64,000 bases of DNA. Source: Ectocarpus siliculosus (lineage: Eukaryota > Sar > Phaeophyceae > Ectocarpales > Ectocarpaceae). Below are positions 21,868 to 34,067 of this stretch, one piece after another. The notes below the pieces were generated by a model. That model was not told the DNA's origin. It searched no databases and saw nothing but the letters and a program-made list of their open reading frames with translations. The stretch is taken from NCBI GenBank assembly GCA_000310025.1, contig FN648481.1, positions 1-64,000 on the forward strand, written 5' to 3'. The number at the start of each line of letters is the position of its first letter. The stretch's first letter is position 1. The position numbers and the translations under genes were made by a program.

Positions 21868-23814
21868 GTTAAGGGCGGTGATATATATTTAAATATATAT
21901 ATTTTCCGAGGTGGTCTCGTCTCTGTGTGTCCGTTTATTGACATGGTAGATGATAATTTTGTTGCTGCCGCTGCTGTTGTTGCTGCTCCTGCTGCTTCTG
22001 GTGGTGATGGTATGTTCAGGAGCGGAGCGTCCAGCCTGGATTTCAGGAGCTCGGCAGTACACGGACCGGAGCAGGATGCCGCCGCCACCGACGCCGCCAG
22101 TGCTGCTGATAGCGGCAGCGCCGGCGAAGGAAACGAGGGCGATAGCGGCGTAGGGCAGGTGAGACTGGTTGGGCAGAATGTATCTGAAAGTTTAGTTGTC
22201 TGGCGGCGGGGCACGGAGAAGCATATTTGGCCACACACCGTCAAGACATGCTGTCCATCTTTGAGCCAGACCCTGAGTGAGCAGACTCTGAATTAGCGAG
22301 CGCTTGCGATTCGACACCAGCACCGGATGGGTGCTACTCCATCGATGATTATCTCGGCTCTCTCATCGTGCAAAAACCTCCACCCTTGATCGTCATCATG
22401 CCCTCCCCTCCCCACATCAATCAGTCCAAGTCGAAGGGGCGTCGCAACGGCGGCGGGGGAGGTTCTCTTGGGTGCTGCTATCGTCAACGGAGGGGGGAGG
22501 CGGTGCGAGTTCCCCTGTTTTTTCTGAGAGGCACCAACTACGGTGAGGAAAATTATTTGCAGAGCGTGTTGTGGAATTCATTTTCTTTTGTATGCGTGCA
22601 CTATCCCTCTGTGTTTCTTCCTCTGTTCTTGCGACCTTATCCGTCCCGCAGACGTAGCTGCTTGTGTAAACACCTAGAGTCCAGCCAGCATTGCATGCAC
22701 GCTGCGCCGAGAGGTATCGTTTGGTTCATGTTCACCTGTTTTATGTGCTGTGTGATCCCCGCTGAGTCATCCTGAAAAATATCCCGAACAGTGTACCGGT
22801 TGGATGAGGCAGATACACACAAAAACACAGACACGACAACGCGTGTCCTCACGATTGTTAACCCTGCTTCAAGATTCCGCGGCGTCTTTTGATTGGGCAG
22901 CCGGCCGGTTAGCGCGGTCGATGCTTGCTATGGAAACCCGCACACACGTGTACCACAGCATGTTGGAGTGTTTGTCGGCAACTCTTGCTGTTTGTATTTC
23001 TGGTGTGTTTCGTTCTTCGGTCGTGCGTGTCTTCCAGCTGGGTCGACGCCGTGTTTTATGAATGAATTACTGATGCACGACGCCGTTCGTGACGCTCGTG
23101 CCCCCTGTCCCTGCCTGTCCTTCTCGCACACACCCCTCAACGACATGGGTACCTCCCCTACTCCAAGTACGTGTCGCCGCCGATCCTTCTCGAGCACCCC
23201 GACCTTCATCTATGCCACTCGGAACCGCCGTCGTGCCCCCCCCGCCCCTGCCAGGAGCGAGGGCTGGCGCTCCATCCCCGACGCCGTTCCCCCGGGGCAC
23301 CTGGAAGGAGAAGCGGCACGTTCACCTTCGGCAACGGTGATAGGTTGGCGGCGGCTATCGACGAAGGCTCGCGGGGAGAGGCTAGTGGCAGGACAAGTTG
23401 GTCGCCTGGAGCTGGATCGCAAATCAGTCTGGTTGGGGGAGGGAGCGGATCAACCTGGATCGTTGCACCTCCGGTGCGTCCGTCGTCCGCTCTCTTTCTG
23501 GGAGAGAGTTCGCCCAGCGAAAAGATGCCGCCAGCGCTCGATCTGCTGCGATCTCTTGTTTGTTCCGAGCCGCGAGTTTTGTCTATCAGTATGTATGCTG
23601 TAGAACTGGCGGGAGCCTCGCTCTCCGTGCTGGCGGACAGCTGCCTGTGTTTCGTGGTACAAGATACTCGCACTGTTCTGGACACACAGTCCTTTGTTGA
23701 CGGGTTTTGGTTTCCCAGGAACTACTGATGTAGTACGTCGTGGAAGGTGCTAGAGATCACTTACCCGCCTTGCGAGGCACGGCAAAAATGCATGATTCGA
23801 GGTGGCCATTCGGC

Positions 23815-24460
23815 AATTTTTCACCCTGGGCAACGTCCTTCTACGGTCCAGAAATCGCAGACCTTGGACAAAGTTCGCCTTTGAGGTGACGTTGGGGCCA
23901 TTTTACCTTGCCCAGGGTGGGTGCAAGGTTACAGTTCCGCTTGACCTTACACAAGCTTCGACCCTGTGTGACCCTGGGGCGTTGTCCACCTTGCGCAAAG
24001 GTCCTTGGAAGGTCGAGAAGTCATCGACCTTAGAAACCGTTCGACCTATTGTGATCTTGGTGCTTTTTCCACGTTGTCCAAGGTCCTTTCAAGGTCAAGA
24101 AATCGTAGACCTTGGGCATGGCTCGCCTTCGTGGTGACCTTGGTTTTTTTTTACCTTGCGCAAGGTACTTCCAAGGCCCAGAAATGGCAGGCCTTAGACA
24201 TGGTTCGGCTGTGAGGTGACCTTGGGGGCAGTTGTACCTTGCCCAGTGTGCGTGCAAGGTTGCGGTTCCGCCGGACCTTGCCCAACGTTTGACCTTGCAC
24301 TACCTTGGGGCCTTACTTACTTTGCGCAAGGTGCTTCCAAGGCCCAGACATAGTAGACCTTGGACATGGGCACCCTTGTGGTGACCTTGGGGGCATTTTT
24401 ACCTTGCCCAGGGTGCGTGCAAGGTCTGTCCAAGGTACCGGTGGTGGGTCAACCTTGTGT
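23815..24460. repeat. Right subterminal array, copy A
   Basis: Degenerate units of about 165 bp built from ACCTTG/CAAGGT boxes, inverted relative to the left array at 8935-9470. The same array recurs at 32205-32860. Confidence 0.85.
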
Positions 24461-24462
24461 AA

Positions 24463-24485
24463 GGGGGGAGTAGCGTCCACCTGTG
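24463..24485 (-). repeat. Right TIR of copy A
   Basis: Six G, then AG and TAGCGTCCACCTGTG: the element's right end with one G-to-A change. It is flanked outside by TA, then by GCGGTCCGCG, which is not Helitron sequence. Confidence 0.85.
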
Positions 24486-24487
24486 TA

Positions 24488-24620
24488 GCGGTCCGCGATT
24501 TTCCAAACGATCCTTCTATCATCGAGTTCGGTGAGCTACAAGCTAGATTTTTGAAGCTGCTGTGCGGTCCATTTTTGAAACGCTTCAAGCACCTTTGCCT
24601 AAAGGCTAGACATGCATATA
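24488..24620 (+). other. Unrelated flank of copy A before the gap
   Basis: 133 bp after the copy A terminus, open in the plus strand (RDFPNDPSIIEFGEL ...). It has no counterpart at copy B or in the Helitron, so it probably belongs to another insertion site of the same element. Confidence 0.6.
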
Positions 24621-24720
24621 NNNNNNNNNNNNNNNNNNNNNNNNNNNNNNNNNNNNNNNNNNNNNNNNNNNNNNNNNNNNNNNNNNNNNNNNNNNNNNNN
24701 NNNNNNNNNNNNNNNNNNNN
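24621..24720. other. Assembly gap (100 N)
   Basis: A run of exactly 100 unknown bases marking a scaffold join of unknown true size. Confidence 0.99.
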
Positions 24721-24812
24721 TAATAGGAGGTCGGGTTCGACTGTTAGAGCCGGTTGGCTGCTGTGTCGGCAGCACCACAAGCGAAGGAGGCGACACAGGT
24801 CAAATCTGCTGC

Positions 24813-24845
<33 letters not shown>

Positions 24846-27710
24846 AGGTCGATCTTTTGAGCTTACTACACAGAAGTGGTGCATCCCTAACCCAATGAGA
24901 CGTACAAACTGCTGCAGGCCAAGGCGGCCAAAGGAACACATCATACATACGATGCATCGAGAGCGATTTGTGAAGCCCGTTGCCTGCTGCTAGAGCGTAT
25001 AAGCGAGTGAAGCAAGTGCACACAAGTCAATCAATCTGCGGCTATCTTCGCCGGGCGGATCTATCTTCTCTCCATCCACAACAGACCCGCGCAAAACAGA
25101 GAGACAATGAGATGTACACACGCTGCAGGCCAAGGCGACCAAATACATACACACATAGAGGGCGTCGGGGGCGATTTTAAGGGCCCGTTGCCGCTGCTAC
25201 GAGCGGAAGTGGTGCACATCATCCACACAGCGACAGCAGCAGCAGAGCAGCAGCAGCAGCTGATGATGATGATTCATGAAAGCTTCGTCCACACCACACA
25301 ACACTTTCACTCTTCCCCGCGCTGCTAAACAGCAGCAGTCTGCGTACACGGCTGACTGGTGGTGTTGGGTGAGGTGTGAGCGTGTGCAGTAGCAGTCGTG
25401 TGGCCTCTCTGTGAGGCTCCATCCATATCTATTGCGCCTGCGTCTCTTTCTCCGCCCGTTCTTTTTCGCGCTTCGCGCGAAATAATTTAATTATTTTTTG
25501 TTGTACCCCTATGTATGGGATCTGAGCCGCGGGTTTGCGGGTAAGATCGAGACCGGAATGGCGATTTTTTACTGTCGGAGCCTCCCGTCGGTAGCGGGAC
25601 ACATGTTTTTTGTACTAGAAATAGACTGGTACTTTGGCTGCCGTCGGTGACGGGACACGTTTGAAAAGGGGCACAGGAGGGGCACACATCACCTGCGATC
25701 TTGGCAACACACAGCAGACACAGCATACCCAGCACACAGCACATAGCACACAGAGAAGGCGGAGGAGTGTGTGGGACACGAAAGCAACACGGCCTCGCTG
25801 CTGCTGCTGCTCCTGCTTTGCCGCAAGCACACAGACAGCTACTGCTGCTGCTGTAGCTGTAGGAAAGAAGCGGCTTGATGATGCATGATGGCCAGACGCA
25901 AACAAACAATGTATGCAAACGGTTGGCGCACTGACGCAGTGGCACCATAGTACACTCTAGCAACTGCTGCTGTTCTTCTGTGTATGGTGGTCTGGCGTGG
26001 TGCCGAACAACTGGGTGAGACAGAGATCAGGCAGATCAGAGATGGTATCTGATGCTCGATTTTTACCGTTGAGAATTCATTCATGTGGACAGCAGCAGCA
26101 GCAGCAGAGTTTAAACAGGCGGGATATTTCACTGCACACATCATCACAAGCGCGGATCTCAAGGCGGCACCACCTCTCTCGACATGTTGGTTGCTCGAAT
26201 CACCGCTGTGGTGCTACCGCTCGCCTCCTGTTGAGAACGATGTCGTGCTTTGTGTTGAAACGCTACAGCAGTGATAGATAGACTAGATAGATAGGCACAT
26301 GAAGATGATTTTTTTGACAAGTGCTGCTTGTGCGCTGCAAAACAGCACCGAGAGTGGACAAAAGGGGACAGTCATTCAGAGCGCAGACACATCCAGGTCA
26401 TTTCCTGCTTATTCTGCATCATGTGCGGCAACCCACTTGTGAATCGACGTCGTGGTCGTCGAGAGAAAGGCCTAGACTTTCTTCCTATTTTTTTTCTTTT
26501 TTTTCCAGGCGCCGCCAGTAAAAAATCGCCACCGGAATCAATCATTAATACCATGTACGAGTAACAACGTTTTAGTCTAGCTGTTGGTTAACCGACTTTT
26601 CAGGTGACTTGGGAAACAGAAAGTGGACTTCATGGCCCCCAGAGTAGTAAAGGGCCCTCCTCGCTCACTACTGCTATCGTGCTACAAGGCCTGTGGACAT
26701 TTTGTCCGGTTCTGATCCTTGGCCATTGAAGCACGCCGCCGCAGGTTCAAGATCGAGATCGATTGTGCGTTTTACAACTCACGTTCGGCGTACATCCGTC
26801 CCTGGCAAAGACGACACGACCTTGCTTCTGCTGGTGTGTCAGGATTCGCCACGATGACGCCGCCGGGGGAGTCTCGCCCTGATTCCACCCGCCTCGACTC
26901 CCTTCTACGCCCGCTCTTGCCTCTACTGCTCCGGTCCTGCTGCACCCCTCTGGCCTCTTGTCTGTGGCCGCTTGTCTGTGGTCGTTTCTCAAACACAAAA
27001 GCGAGAAAAGGGCGTTTGCCCGGCGAAGAGGTACCGCACCGATCTCCCGTGGTCTCCTGTTTGGTCCGACCCGCGAAGTGGTTATCTAGGTGTAGTCTCC
27101 CTCTCCCTGCTGGCAGATGCCTGGACCCGGTTGTTCGCCATTGCAAATGAGGTTGCACTCTCACTCTCAGCAGTAGCCCTCCTATTTTTTTTAGCCCGCC
27201 ATAGGGTTCAGAACCAGAACCTATTTTTCACCACAACGCTTCATCCCTCATCCCGCGCCTTAGCATGCTAGTGATGGACTCGACCCCCGGAGCATACAGC
27301 CACATGCAACATCAGCACGGCAGAAGCACAACCCTTGCAGACGAGGTTCAAGCAAAGGGCGGGCCACCGTTATGAGTGCAGCACCGGTGGGAGACCGCTC
27401 GAAACATCAGGCGCCACTCGGCGAGAACGAGAAGTCGGGGTTCCGCCGCGTCTTTCATCGGGGGACAGCTGCGGGAGCGACAGTGATGGTAAGCACTCTA
27501 AAGCCACATATACTTGTGGGCATTCAATCTCAGCGTAGGTAGACAACCAGTCCATTGTTCCGCTTCGTTGGTTACAGACCTGGTAGGAGTTGACTTGATA
27601 CCCACACCATATCGCATATCCAACGAAACAAACTCGAACTAGGTAGGAGCTACAGGCAGGTACTGATATACTGCTGTAGACAGACACGTAACACCACGTG
27701 CACGACCCCG

Positions 27711-27768
27711 GTAGCTCCGATGCTCTAGTGGTTACCGTCGTAATCCTGCTACCAGCAGGTTCAACGCT
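27711..27768 (+). other. tRNA-like sequence, copy B
   Basis: Same as 19321-19379 with one substitution; followed by a longer CT microsatellite. Confidence 0.45.
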
Positions 27769-29301
27769 CTCTCTCTCTCTCTCTCTCTCTCCCCCCCCCT
27801 CTCTCTCTCTGGAGTGGAAGAATTTTCATTTGGCCGCGGAAAACGTAGTACTTCGAGTAGAAAGTTGTTGAACACTCGTCCCGGTCTCCGTTCGTGCACC
27901 GTCTCCGTTTGTGGACCAATTGCACTTCCAATAAATACTTCGAGCTCACGTTCGACGAGGGAAAACAGACGGCAAAATCCTTCTCGCGATGAAAAATAAG
28001 GCAAGAACCGCAGGAGGAAAAAACGTTGAATGAATCGGCAGCAGACCCATCGTAGAAACTTCCAACAGCAGATCGTCTCCCACCAATCACACATCGGCTT
28101 TGTAAGACATTTTGTAAGACAGAGACAGATGATTAGGCGAATGGCACGACGCTCGGGGAGAATCCCCCAAACCCTCTTAAAAAACAGACGCAGCACAGCA
28201 GCAGCACACGTAGACAGCATACGAGACAACCAGCACAGCAGCATACAAGACTGCGGTAGGCCAAGGGCGGCCAAAGGCACAAATCATATGGAGCGTTGGG
28301 TGTGACTCTTAGAGCTCGTTGCCTGCTGTTGGCAGCACAAGCGACGAGGCAAGTCAACCTGCGGTCTGTCTTTATCACCTGCCGATCTTTGGAGCTTCCC
28401 ACACAGAGGCACCCCCACGACACAGACAACGAGATGTGCACACTGCTGTAGGCCAAGGGCAGCCAAAGGCACACACATGGCAGGCATCGGAAACGATTGT
28501 ATGGCCCGAGACACAAGTCCAGTCTATCTGTGGTATGTCTTCGTCTGCAGGCTAATCTTTGCTTGCACAACAGACGCACCCCCAACACAGAGACAAGTGA
28601 GACGTACACTGCAGGCGGAGGCCAAATACACGCGTCGTAGGAGGCGTCGGGAGCGATTTTTAGAGCCCGTTGCTCGCTGTACCAGCGTAAGCGAGGAAAG
28701 CAAGTGCACAGCCACGCACAGCAGCAGCAGCTGCTGCTGCTGCAGCTACGTGTAGTAGCTGATGATGAGAGCTCTCCCATACCAGCGCTCTCATTCATCC
28801 CCGGGCTGCTAGACAGCAGACATCTGACTGACTGGGGGGGTCGGGTGAGGTGTGAGGGTGTCCAGTCGTGGCCTCTGTGATGGCGTAGGCTCCATCCACA
28901 TCTATCTGCGCTTGCTTTGATGTCTCTCTCCGCCACTTCTTTTCGCGCTAGGCACACATAGAACGAAGAAGCCGAGACGATGGACTTGGTACATCAGTCC
29001 GATGCTGATACCCGTGCAGAAAAATTCACACGGTACAGGGGGTGGCCTTAGCCGTCCGGAGTGGCGCTTGCAATATACTGAGGTAGAGGTACACACCGCG
29101 CGACGCGCCTACGCATTCTACCCCTTTTGTTTAGCTCCCTTCGTTTTGCTCTCGGTATGTGTTACAATATGGAAACGTTAGCACATGGCCAGTATGAGTC
29201 AATGTTCACGGTGCCCCTATCTCCACCGTGGTGGTTCGACGGGCTCCGCTGAGTACAAGTCTTGCCCGTAAAGGTACTCCCCCCCTTCCTTTATCTGAGC
29301 C

Positions 29302-29402
29302 AGGTCCGGTGAGAACCCGGCGTGCTCCGCCCCGGCTTTGTAGGGATGCAGGTCAATGATTTAACGACTATAATACGGTATGCACGACTACGAGTACACC
29401 CC
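29302..29402 (+). repeat. Dispersed short repeat, copy 3
   Basis: Counterpart of 20911-21010 in the second large copy. Confidence 0.75.
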
Positions 29403-32204
29403 CCACCCCTCCAAGCAGCGAAAGTCATCCTGGGAAGCCCCAAGCGCGCAAATAATGCAGCCGTCAGGGCAGAACTGGGGATCCAATCGTTACGATCGGG
29501 AAGAGATGCAAGGAAGCTGACATGCAGTACCGCATGTGCGATACGGGAGAGAAGAGGTTGCCGAGAATAGTCTGGGAGGCGACGTGGGCAAATAAAAAGA
29601 GGGGTAGACAACCCACGGAGTGGGTCAAGGTTGTAGAGGACGTATTGAAGGGGTTCGTTATTTTTTTCTCTATGCGTCGTCATGTTTTTTCTTGATTTAA
29701 CCTGACCTCGGCGTATCTGTGGTGTTTGAAGTGTATCTTAGATTCGCCTTGGCACGCTGTACGGCTTCTTTAATACGATGAAAAATTAATTTTCTCGCTT
29801 TTAACGCTATCCACTTTGGCTTACTTCGTGTGATGCTTGTGTCTCATGTACGCAATCCAGGAAACAGACCACTTTTTTTCTTCGCCACCTCCCACCGTTT
29901 GCAGCCATGTTCCGGTGATTACCGAAGGAGCATGCCGCCATGTCGAAGAGGCGGCTGTTTTCCCTCCTGGCGAGCGTCAGGGGCGCCGTAGCATGGCGAG
30001 GGAGGGGGTAGGAGGCTCGGCGGGCCGCGGTGCTGGACGTTAAGAGGTGTGCTTCCCAAGTTGGGGGTCCACTGTGCGTTAGTCAATGGCAAAGGAAGGC
30101 TCGTGATGAGGGGTCTTTGGGAAGGTAGCGGTGGGATGCGATTCCTTCTTGAAGCCCACCGATTTCCAGTGTTGCTCGTTGACTTATCGAGGACCGATCA
30201 GGCGGCGCAGATGACAGCCCCGTTTGACATCTCCGCGCTCGCCGCGCACACGAGGTAGGTTAAGGGCAGTGATATATATTTATATATTTTTTTTTTTTCC
30301 GAGGTGGTCTCGTCTCTGTGTGTCCGTTTATTGACATGGTAGATGATAATTTTGTTGCTGCCGCTGCTGTTGTTGCTGCTCCTGCTGCTTCTGGTGGTGA
30401 TGGTATGTTCAGGAGCGGAGCGTCCAGCCTGGATTTCAGGAGCTCGGCAGTACACGGACCGGAGCAGGATGCCGCCGCCACCGACGCCGCCAGTGCTGCT
30501 GATAGCGGCAGCGCCGGCGAAGGAAACGAGGGCGATAGCGGCGTAGGGCAGGTGAGACTGGTTGGGCAGAATGTATCTGAAAGTTTAGTTGTCTGGCGGC
30601 GGGGCACGGAAAAGCATATTTGGCCACACACCGTCAAGACATGCTGTCCATCTTTGAGCCAGACCCTGAGTGAGCAGACTCTGAATTAGCGAGCGCTTGC
30701 GATTCGACACCAGCACCGGATGCGTGCTACTCCATCGATGATTATCTCGGCTCTCTCATCGTGTAAAAACCTCCACCCTTGATCGTCATCATGCCCTCCC
30801 CTCCCCACATCAATCAGTCCAAGTCGAAGGGGCGTCGCAACGGCGGCGGGGGAGGTTCTCTTGGGTGCTGCTATCGTCAACGGAGGGGGGAGGCGGTGCG
30901 AGTTCCCCTGTTTTTTCTGAGAGGCACCAACTACGGTGAGGAAAAATATTTGCAGAGCGTGTTGTGGAATTCATTTTCTTTTGGTATGCGTGCACTATCC
31001 CTCTGTGTTTCTTCCTCTGTTCTTGCGACCTTATCCGTCCCGCAGACGTAGCTGCTTGTGTAAACACCTAGAGTCCAGCCAGCATTGCATGCACGCTGCG
31101 CCGAGAGGTATCGTTTGGTTCATGTTCACCTGTTTCATGTGCTGTGTGATCCCCGCTGAGGCATCCTGAAAAATATCCCGAACAGTGTACCGGTTGGATG
31201 AGGCAGATACACACAAAAACACAGACACGACAACGCGTGTCCTCACGATTGTTAACCCTGCTTCAAGATTCCGCGGCGTCTTTTGATTGGGCAGCCGGCC
31301 GGTTAGCGCGGTCGATGCTTGCTATGGAAACCCGCACACACGTGTACCACAGCATGTTGGAGTGTTTGTCGGCAACTCTTGCTGTTTGTATTTCTGGTGT
31401 GTTTCGTTCTTCGGTCGTGCGTGTCTTCCAGCTGGGTCGACGCCGTGTTTTATGAATGAATTACTGATGCACGACGCCGTTCGTGACGCTCGTGCCTCCT
31501 GTCCCTGCCTGTCCTTCTCGCACACACCCCTCAACGACATGGGTACCTCCCCTACTCCAAGTACGTGTCGCCGCCGATCCTTCTCGAGCACCCCGACCTT
31601 CATCTATGCCACTCGGAACCGCCGTCGTGCCCCCCCCGCCCCTGCCAGGAGCGAGGGCTGGCGCTCCATCCCCGACGCCGTTCCCCCGGGGCACCTGGAA
31701 GGAGAAGCGGCACGTTCACCTTCGGCAACGGTGATAGGTTGGCGGCGGCTATCGACGAAGGCTCGCGGGGAGAGGCTAGTGGCAGGACAAGTTGGTCGCC
31801 TGGAGCTGGATCGCAAATCGTCTGGTTGGGGGAGGGAGCGGATCAACCTGGATCGTTGCACCTCCGGTGCGTCCGTCGTCCGCTCTCTTTCTGGGAGAGA
31901 GTTCGCCCAGCGAAAAGATGCCGCCAGCGCTCGATCTGCTGCGATCTCTTGTTTGCTCCGAGCCGCGAGTTTTGTCTATCAGTATGTATGCTGTAGAACT
32001 GGCGGGAGCCTCGCTCTCCGTGCTGGCGGACAGCTGCCTGTGTTTCGTGGTACAAGATACTCGCACTGTTCTGGACACACAGTCCTTTGTTGACGGGTTT
32101 TGGTTTCCCAGGAACTACTGATGTAGTACGTCGTGGAAGGTGCTAGAGATCACTTACCCGCCTTGCGAGGCACGGCAAAAATGCATGATTCGAGGTGGCC
32201 GTTC

Positions 32205-32860
32205 GGCAATTTTTCACCCTGGGCAACGTTCTTCTACGGTCCAGAAATCGCGGACCTTGGACAAAGTTCGCCTTTGAGGTGACGTTGGGGCCATTTTACC
32301 TTGCCCAGGGTGGGTGCAAGGTTACAGATCCGCTTGACCTTACACAAGCTTCGACCCTGTGTGACCCTGGGGCGTTGTCCACCTTGCGCAAAGGTCCTTG
32401 GAAGGTCGAGAAGTCATCGACCTTAGAAACCGTTCGACCTATTGTGATCTTGGTGCTTTTTCCACGTTGTCCAAGGTCCTTTCAAGGTCAAGAAATCGTA
32501 GGCCTTGGGCATGGCTCGCCTTCGTGGTGACCTTGGGGCTTTTTTACCTTGCGCAAGGTGCTTCCAAGGCCCAGAAATGGCAGGCCTTAGACATGGTCCG
32601 GCTGTGAGGTGACCTTGGGGGCATTTGTACCTTGCCCAGTGTGCGTGCAAGGTTACGGTTCCGCCGGACCTTGCCCAACGTTTGACCTTGCACTACCTTG
32701 GGGCCTTACTTACTTTGCGCAAGGTGCTTCCAAGGCCCAGACATAGTAGACCTTGGACATGGGCACCCTTGTGGTGACCTTGGGGGCATTTTTACCTTGC
32801 CCAGGGTGCGTGCAAGGTCTGTCCAAGGTACCGGTGGTGGGTCAACCTTGTGTAAGGGGG
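32205..32860. repeat. Right subterminal array, copy B
   Basis: About four units of roughly 165 bp: TTTTACCTTGCCCAG-like marks near 32298, 32628 and 32793, and TTGCGCAAGGTGCTTCCAAG near 32549 and 32715. It is the inverted counterpart of the left 160 bp array. Confidence 0.88.
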
Positions 32861-32878
32861 GGGTAGCGTCCACCTGTG
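32856..32878 (-). repeat. Right terminal inverted repeat
   Basis: Eight G then TAGCGTCCACCTGTG; perfect inverse of 8878-8900. TA (32879-32880) follows, then the Helitron Walker A coding sequence. Confidence 0.88.
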
Positions 32879-32880
32879 TA

Positions 32881-34067
32881 GACGCGCCTGCTGGGACGGG
32901 TAAGACACACACGGAGAGCGTACTATGCGCCCACCTACGATCACTCAATAAATTAGCCCTTTGTGTTGCCAGTACGGGCATCGCAGGTCTCCAACTACCT
33001 GGTGGGTGGACTGCGCACTCCATGTTCAAACTACCACTGGATGAAAAGAATCAGCGGTGCAACGTGCAATATCTCCGCTGAGTCGCAACGAGCAGAAGTA
33101 TTACGTAAGTGTGACCTTATTGTTTGGGACGAAATCCCAATGAGCCATCGTTTTTCTGTCGAAGCTCTTAATCTTACACTCCAAGATCTTATTATGGGCA
33201 ATAACATGATCATGGGAGGAAAGAATATCTTGCTAAGCGGTGATCTACGCCAGATAGGGCCTGTCGTCAAACATGGCGGGCCCGCGGAAACAATTGATGC
33301 GTCCATCATTTCTAGTCCGCTTTGGAAACATGTACAACGTATGCGTCTTACCATATCGCAGCGCGATCGAGAGGACGCAGCGTACGCGGCGTTCGTCCGA
33401 AATATCGGTGTTGGTACCCAACCGCATGTTACAACAGACGACGGCGTCGATGCCGTGCCATTGGCATACGTTCATAGCATGCCAAACATAGCCTCTGACC
33501 GATTCGTCCTTGACAACACAGACTCTTTTGAAGAATTGATCAATTTCGTGTATCCGGACATTCCTGACGCCGACCCGACTGAGTTCAAGGCTAGAGCCAT
33601 CCTTTCGTCAACCAACGCTACCATAGACACCATTAACGCACACGTTCTTGAAATCCTTCCAGGAGACCTTCTCACAGCATACAGTTGTGACACCGTCGAT
33701 CCTGACGCGACTGACGACGGTTTGGGTTTCGTTGCCGCAGCTGACCTCCACGCTACTGACGTCTCTGGTGTACCGCCTCATGCATTGGATTTGAAACTGA
33801 ACTGCATTGATTGTCATGATCACACGAAACCTATAAACTTCAAGCAGGGCTTGGTTAATGGTCAGAAGGCTATCGTTCGTTGATACTCAAACACGAATTG
33901 TGCATGTAGAACTACTAGACGGTCTCTCAACGCTCGTTCTCATCCCACGCATTCGCTTCAAGACTAAAGTCGGCAGCAATGGTATTGCTTTCTCACGATT
34001 GCAGCTTCCTCTGCGCGTGAGCTACGCGCTAGCCATCGTTTTGTCGGAGTTGCAAATTGCGCACTAG
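32881..34067 (+). pseudogene. Helitron PIF1-like helicase, downstream part (broken)
   Basis: It starts at the Walker A motif (DAPAGTGKT), then LALCVASTGIAGLQLPGG with the TAHSMFKLPL motif, a DEAD-like Walker B (LIVWDEIPMSH), GDLRQIGPVV, the insert region with NATIDTINAHVLEILPGD, and the C-terminal LVNGQKAIVR, VLIPRIRF and FSRLQLPLRVSYALAI. This order is that of Helitron helicases rather than a host PIF1. A 1 nt insertion near 33053 and a frame change near 33880 break the frame, and the final NKSQGQ-type motif is lost after YALAI. It is the continuation of 8241-8877. Confidence 0.9.

Larger units (their letters stand above)
16257..24485. repeat. Large duplication, copy A (8.23 kb)
   Basis: Collinear with 24721-32878 and nearly identical, differing by scattered substitutions, 1-4 nt indels and tract-length changes (for example a long CAG tract at 16767-16838 against a short one at 25230-25260). 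It ends at a right TIR (24463-24485) but is followed by DNA unrelated to the Helitron. Confidence 0.95.
8878..32878. mobile_element. Giant TIR DNA transposon inserted in the Helitron (span as assembled)
   Basis: Perfect 23 bp inverted termini occur at 8878-8900 (CACAGGTGGACGCTA plus eight C) and 32856-32878. TA stands at both outer edges, and the Helitron reading frame continues across the insertion. Inside the ends lie inverted subterminal arrays of about 160 and 165 bp units rich in CAAGGT/ACCTTG. CAC...GTG termini, a short target duplication and subterminal repeats recall the CMC (CACTA/EnSpm-Mirage-Chapaev) group, but I see no transposase to prove it. Because the right half is present twice around an N gap, the real element is probably about 15.5 kb (8878-16256 plus 24721-32878). 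Internal DNA is mostly CAG-rich repeats and unassigned ORFs. Confidence 0.8.
24721..32878. repeat. Large duplication, copy B (8.16 kb)
   Basis: Collinear with 16257-24485; starts immediately after the gap and ends at the right TIR next to the second Helitron half. It contains its own copies of the CAG modules, the tRNA-like piece, the dispersed repeat, the split ORF and the subterminal array. Confidence 0.95.

Noticed and set aside
22893-23728. ORFs of 185-236 codons in copy A
   Set aside because: They overlap each other in different frames, are Pro/Arg/Ser-rich with no domain, and the frame is changed by a 2 nt deletion in copy B.
24305-24898. ORF crossing the N gap
   Set aside because: It joins subterminal repeat, unrelated flank, 100 N and CAG-rich repeat; the unknown bases make it meaningless.
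32881-34067. Host PIF1 DNA helicase gene
   Set aside because: Its missing N-terminal continuation is at 8241-8877 and contains Helitron-specific motifs (KYINKG, ARYISAAEAAWRL); several frameshifts show it is dead.
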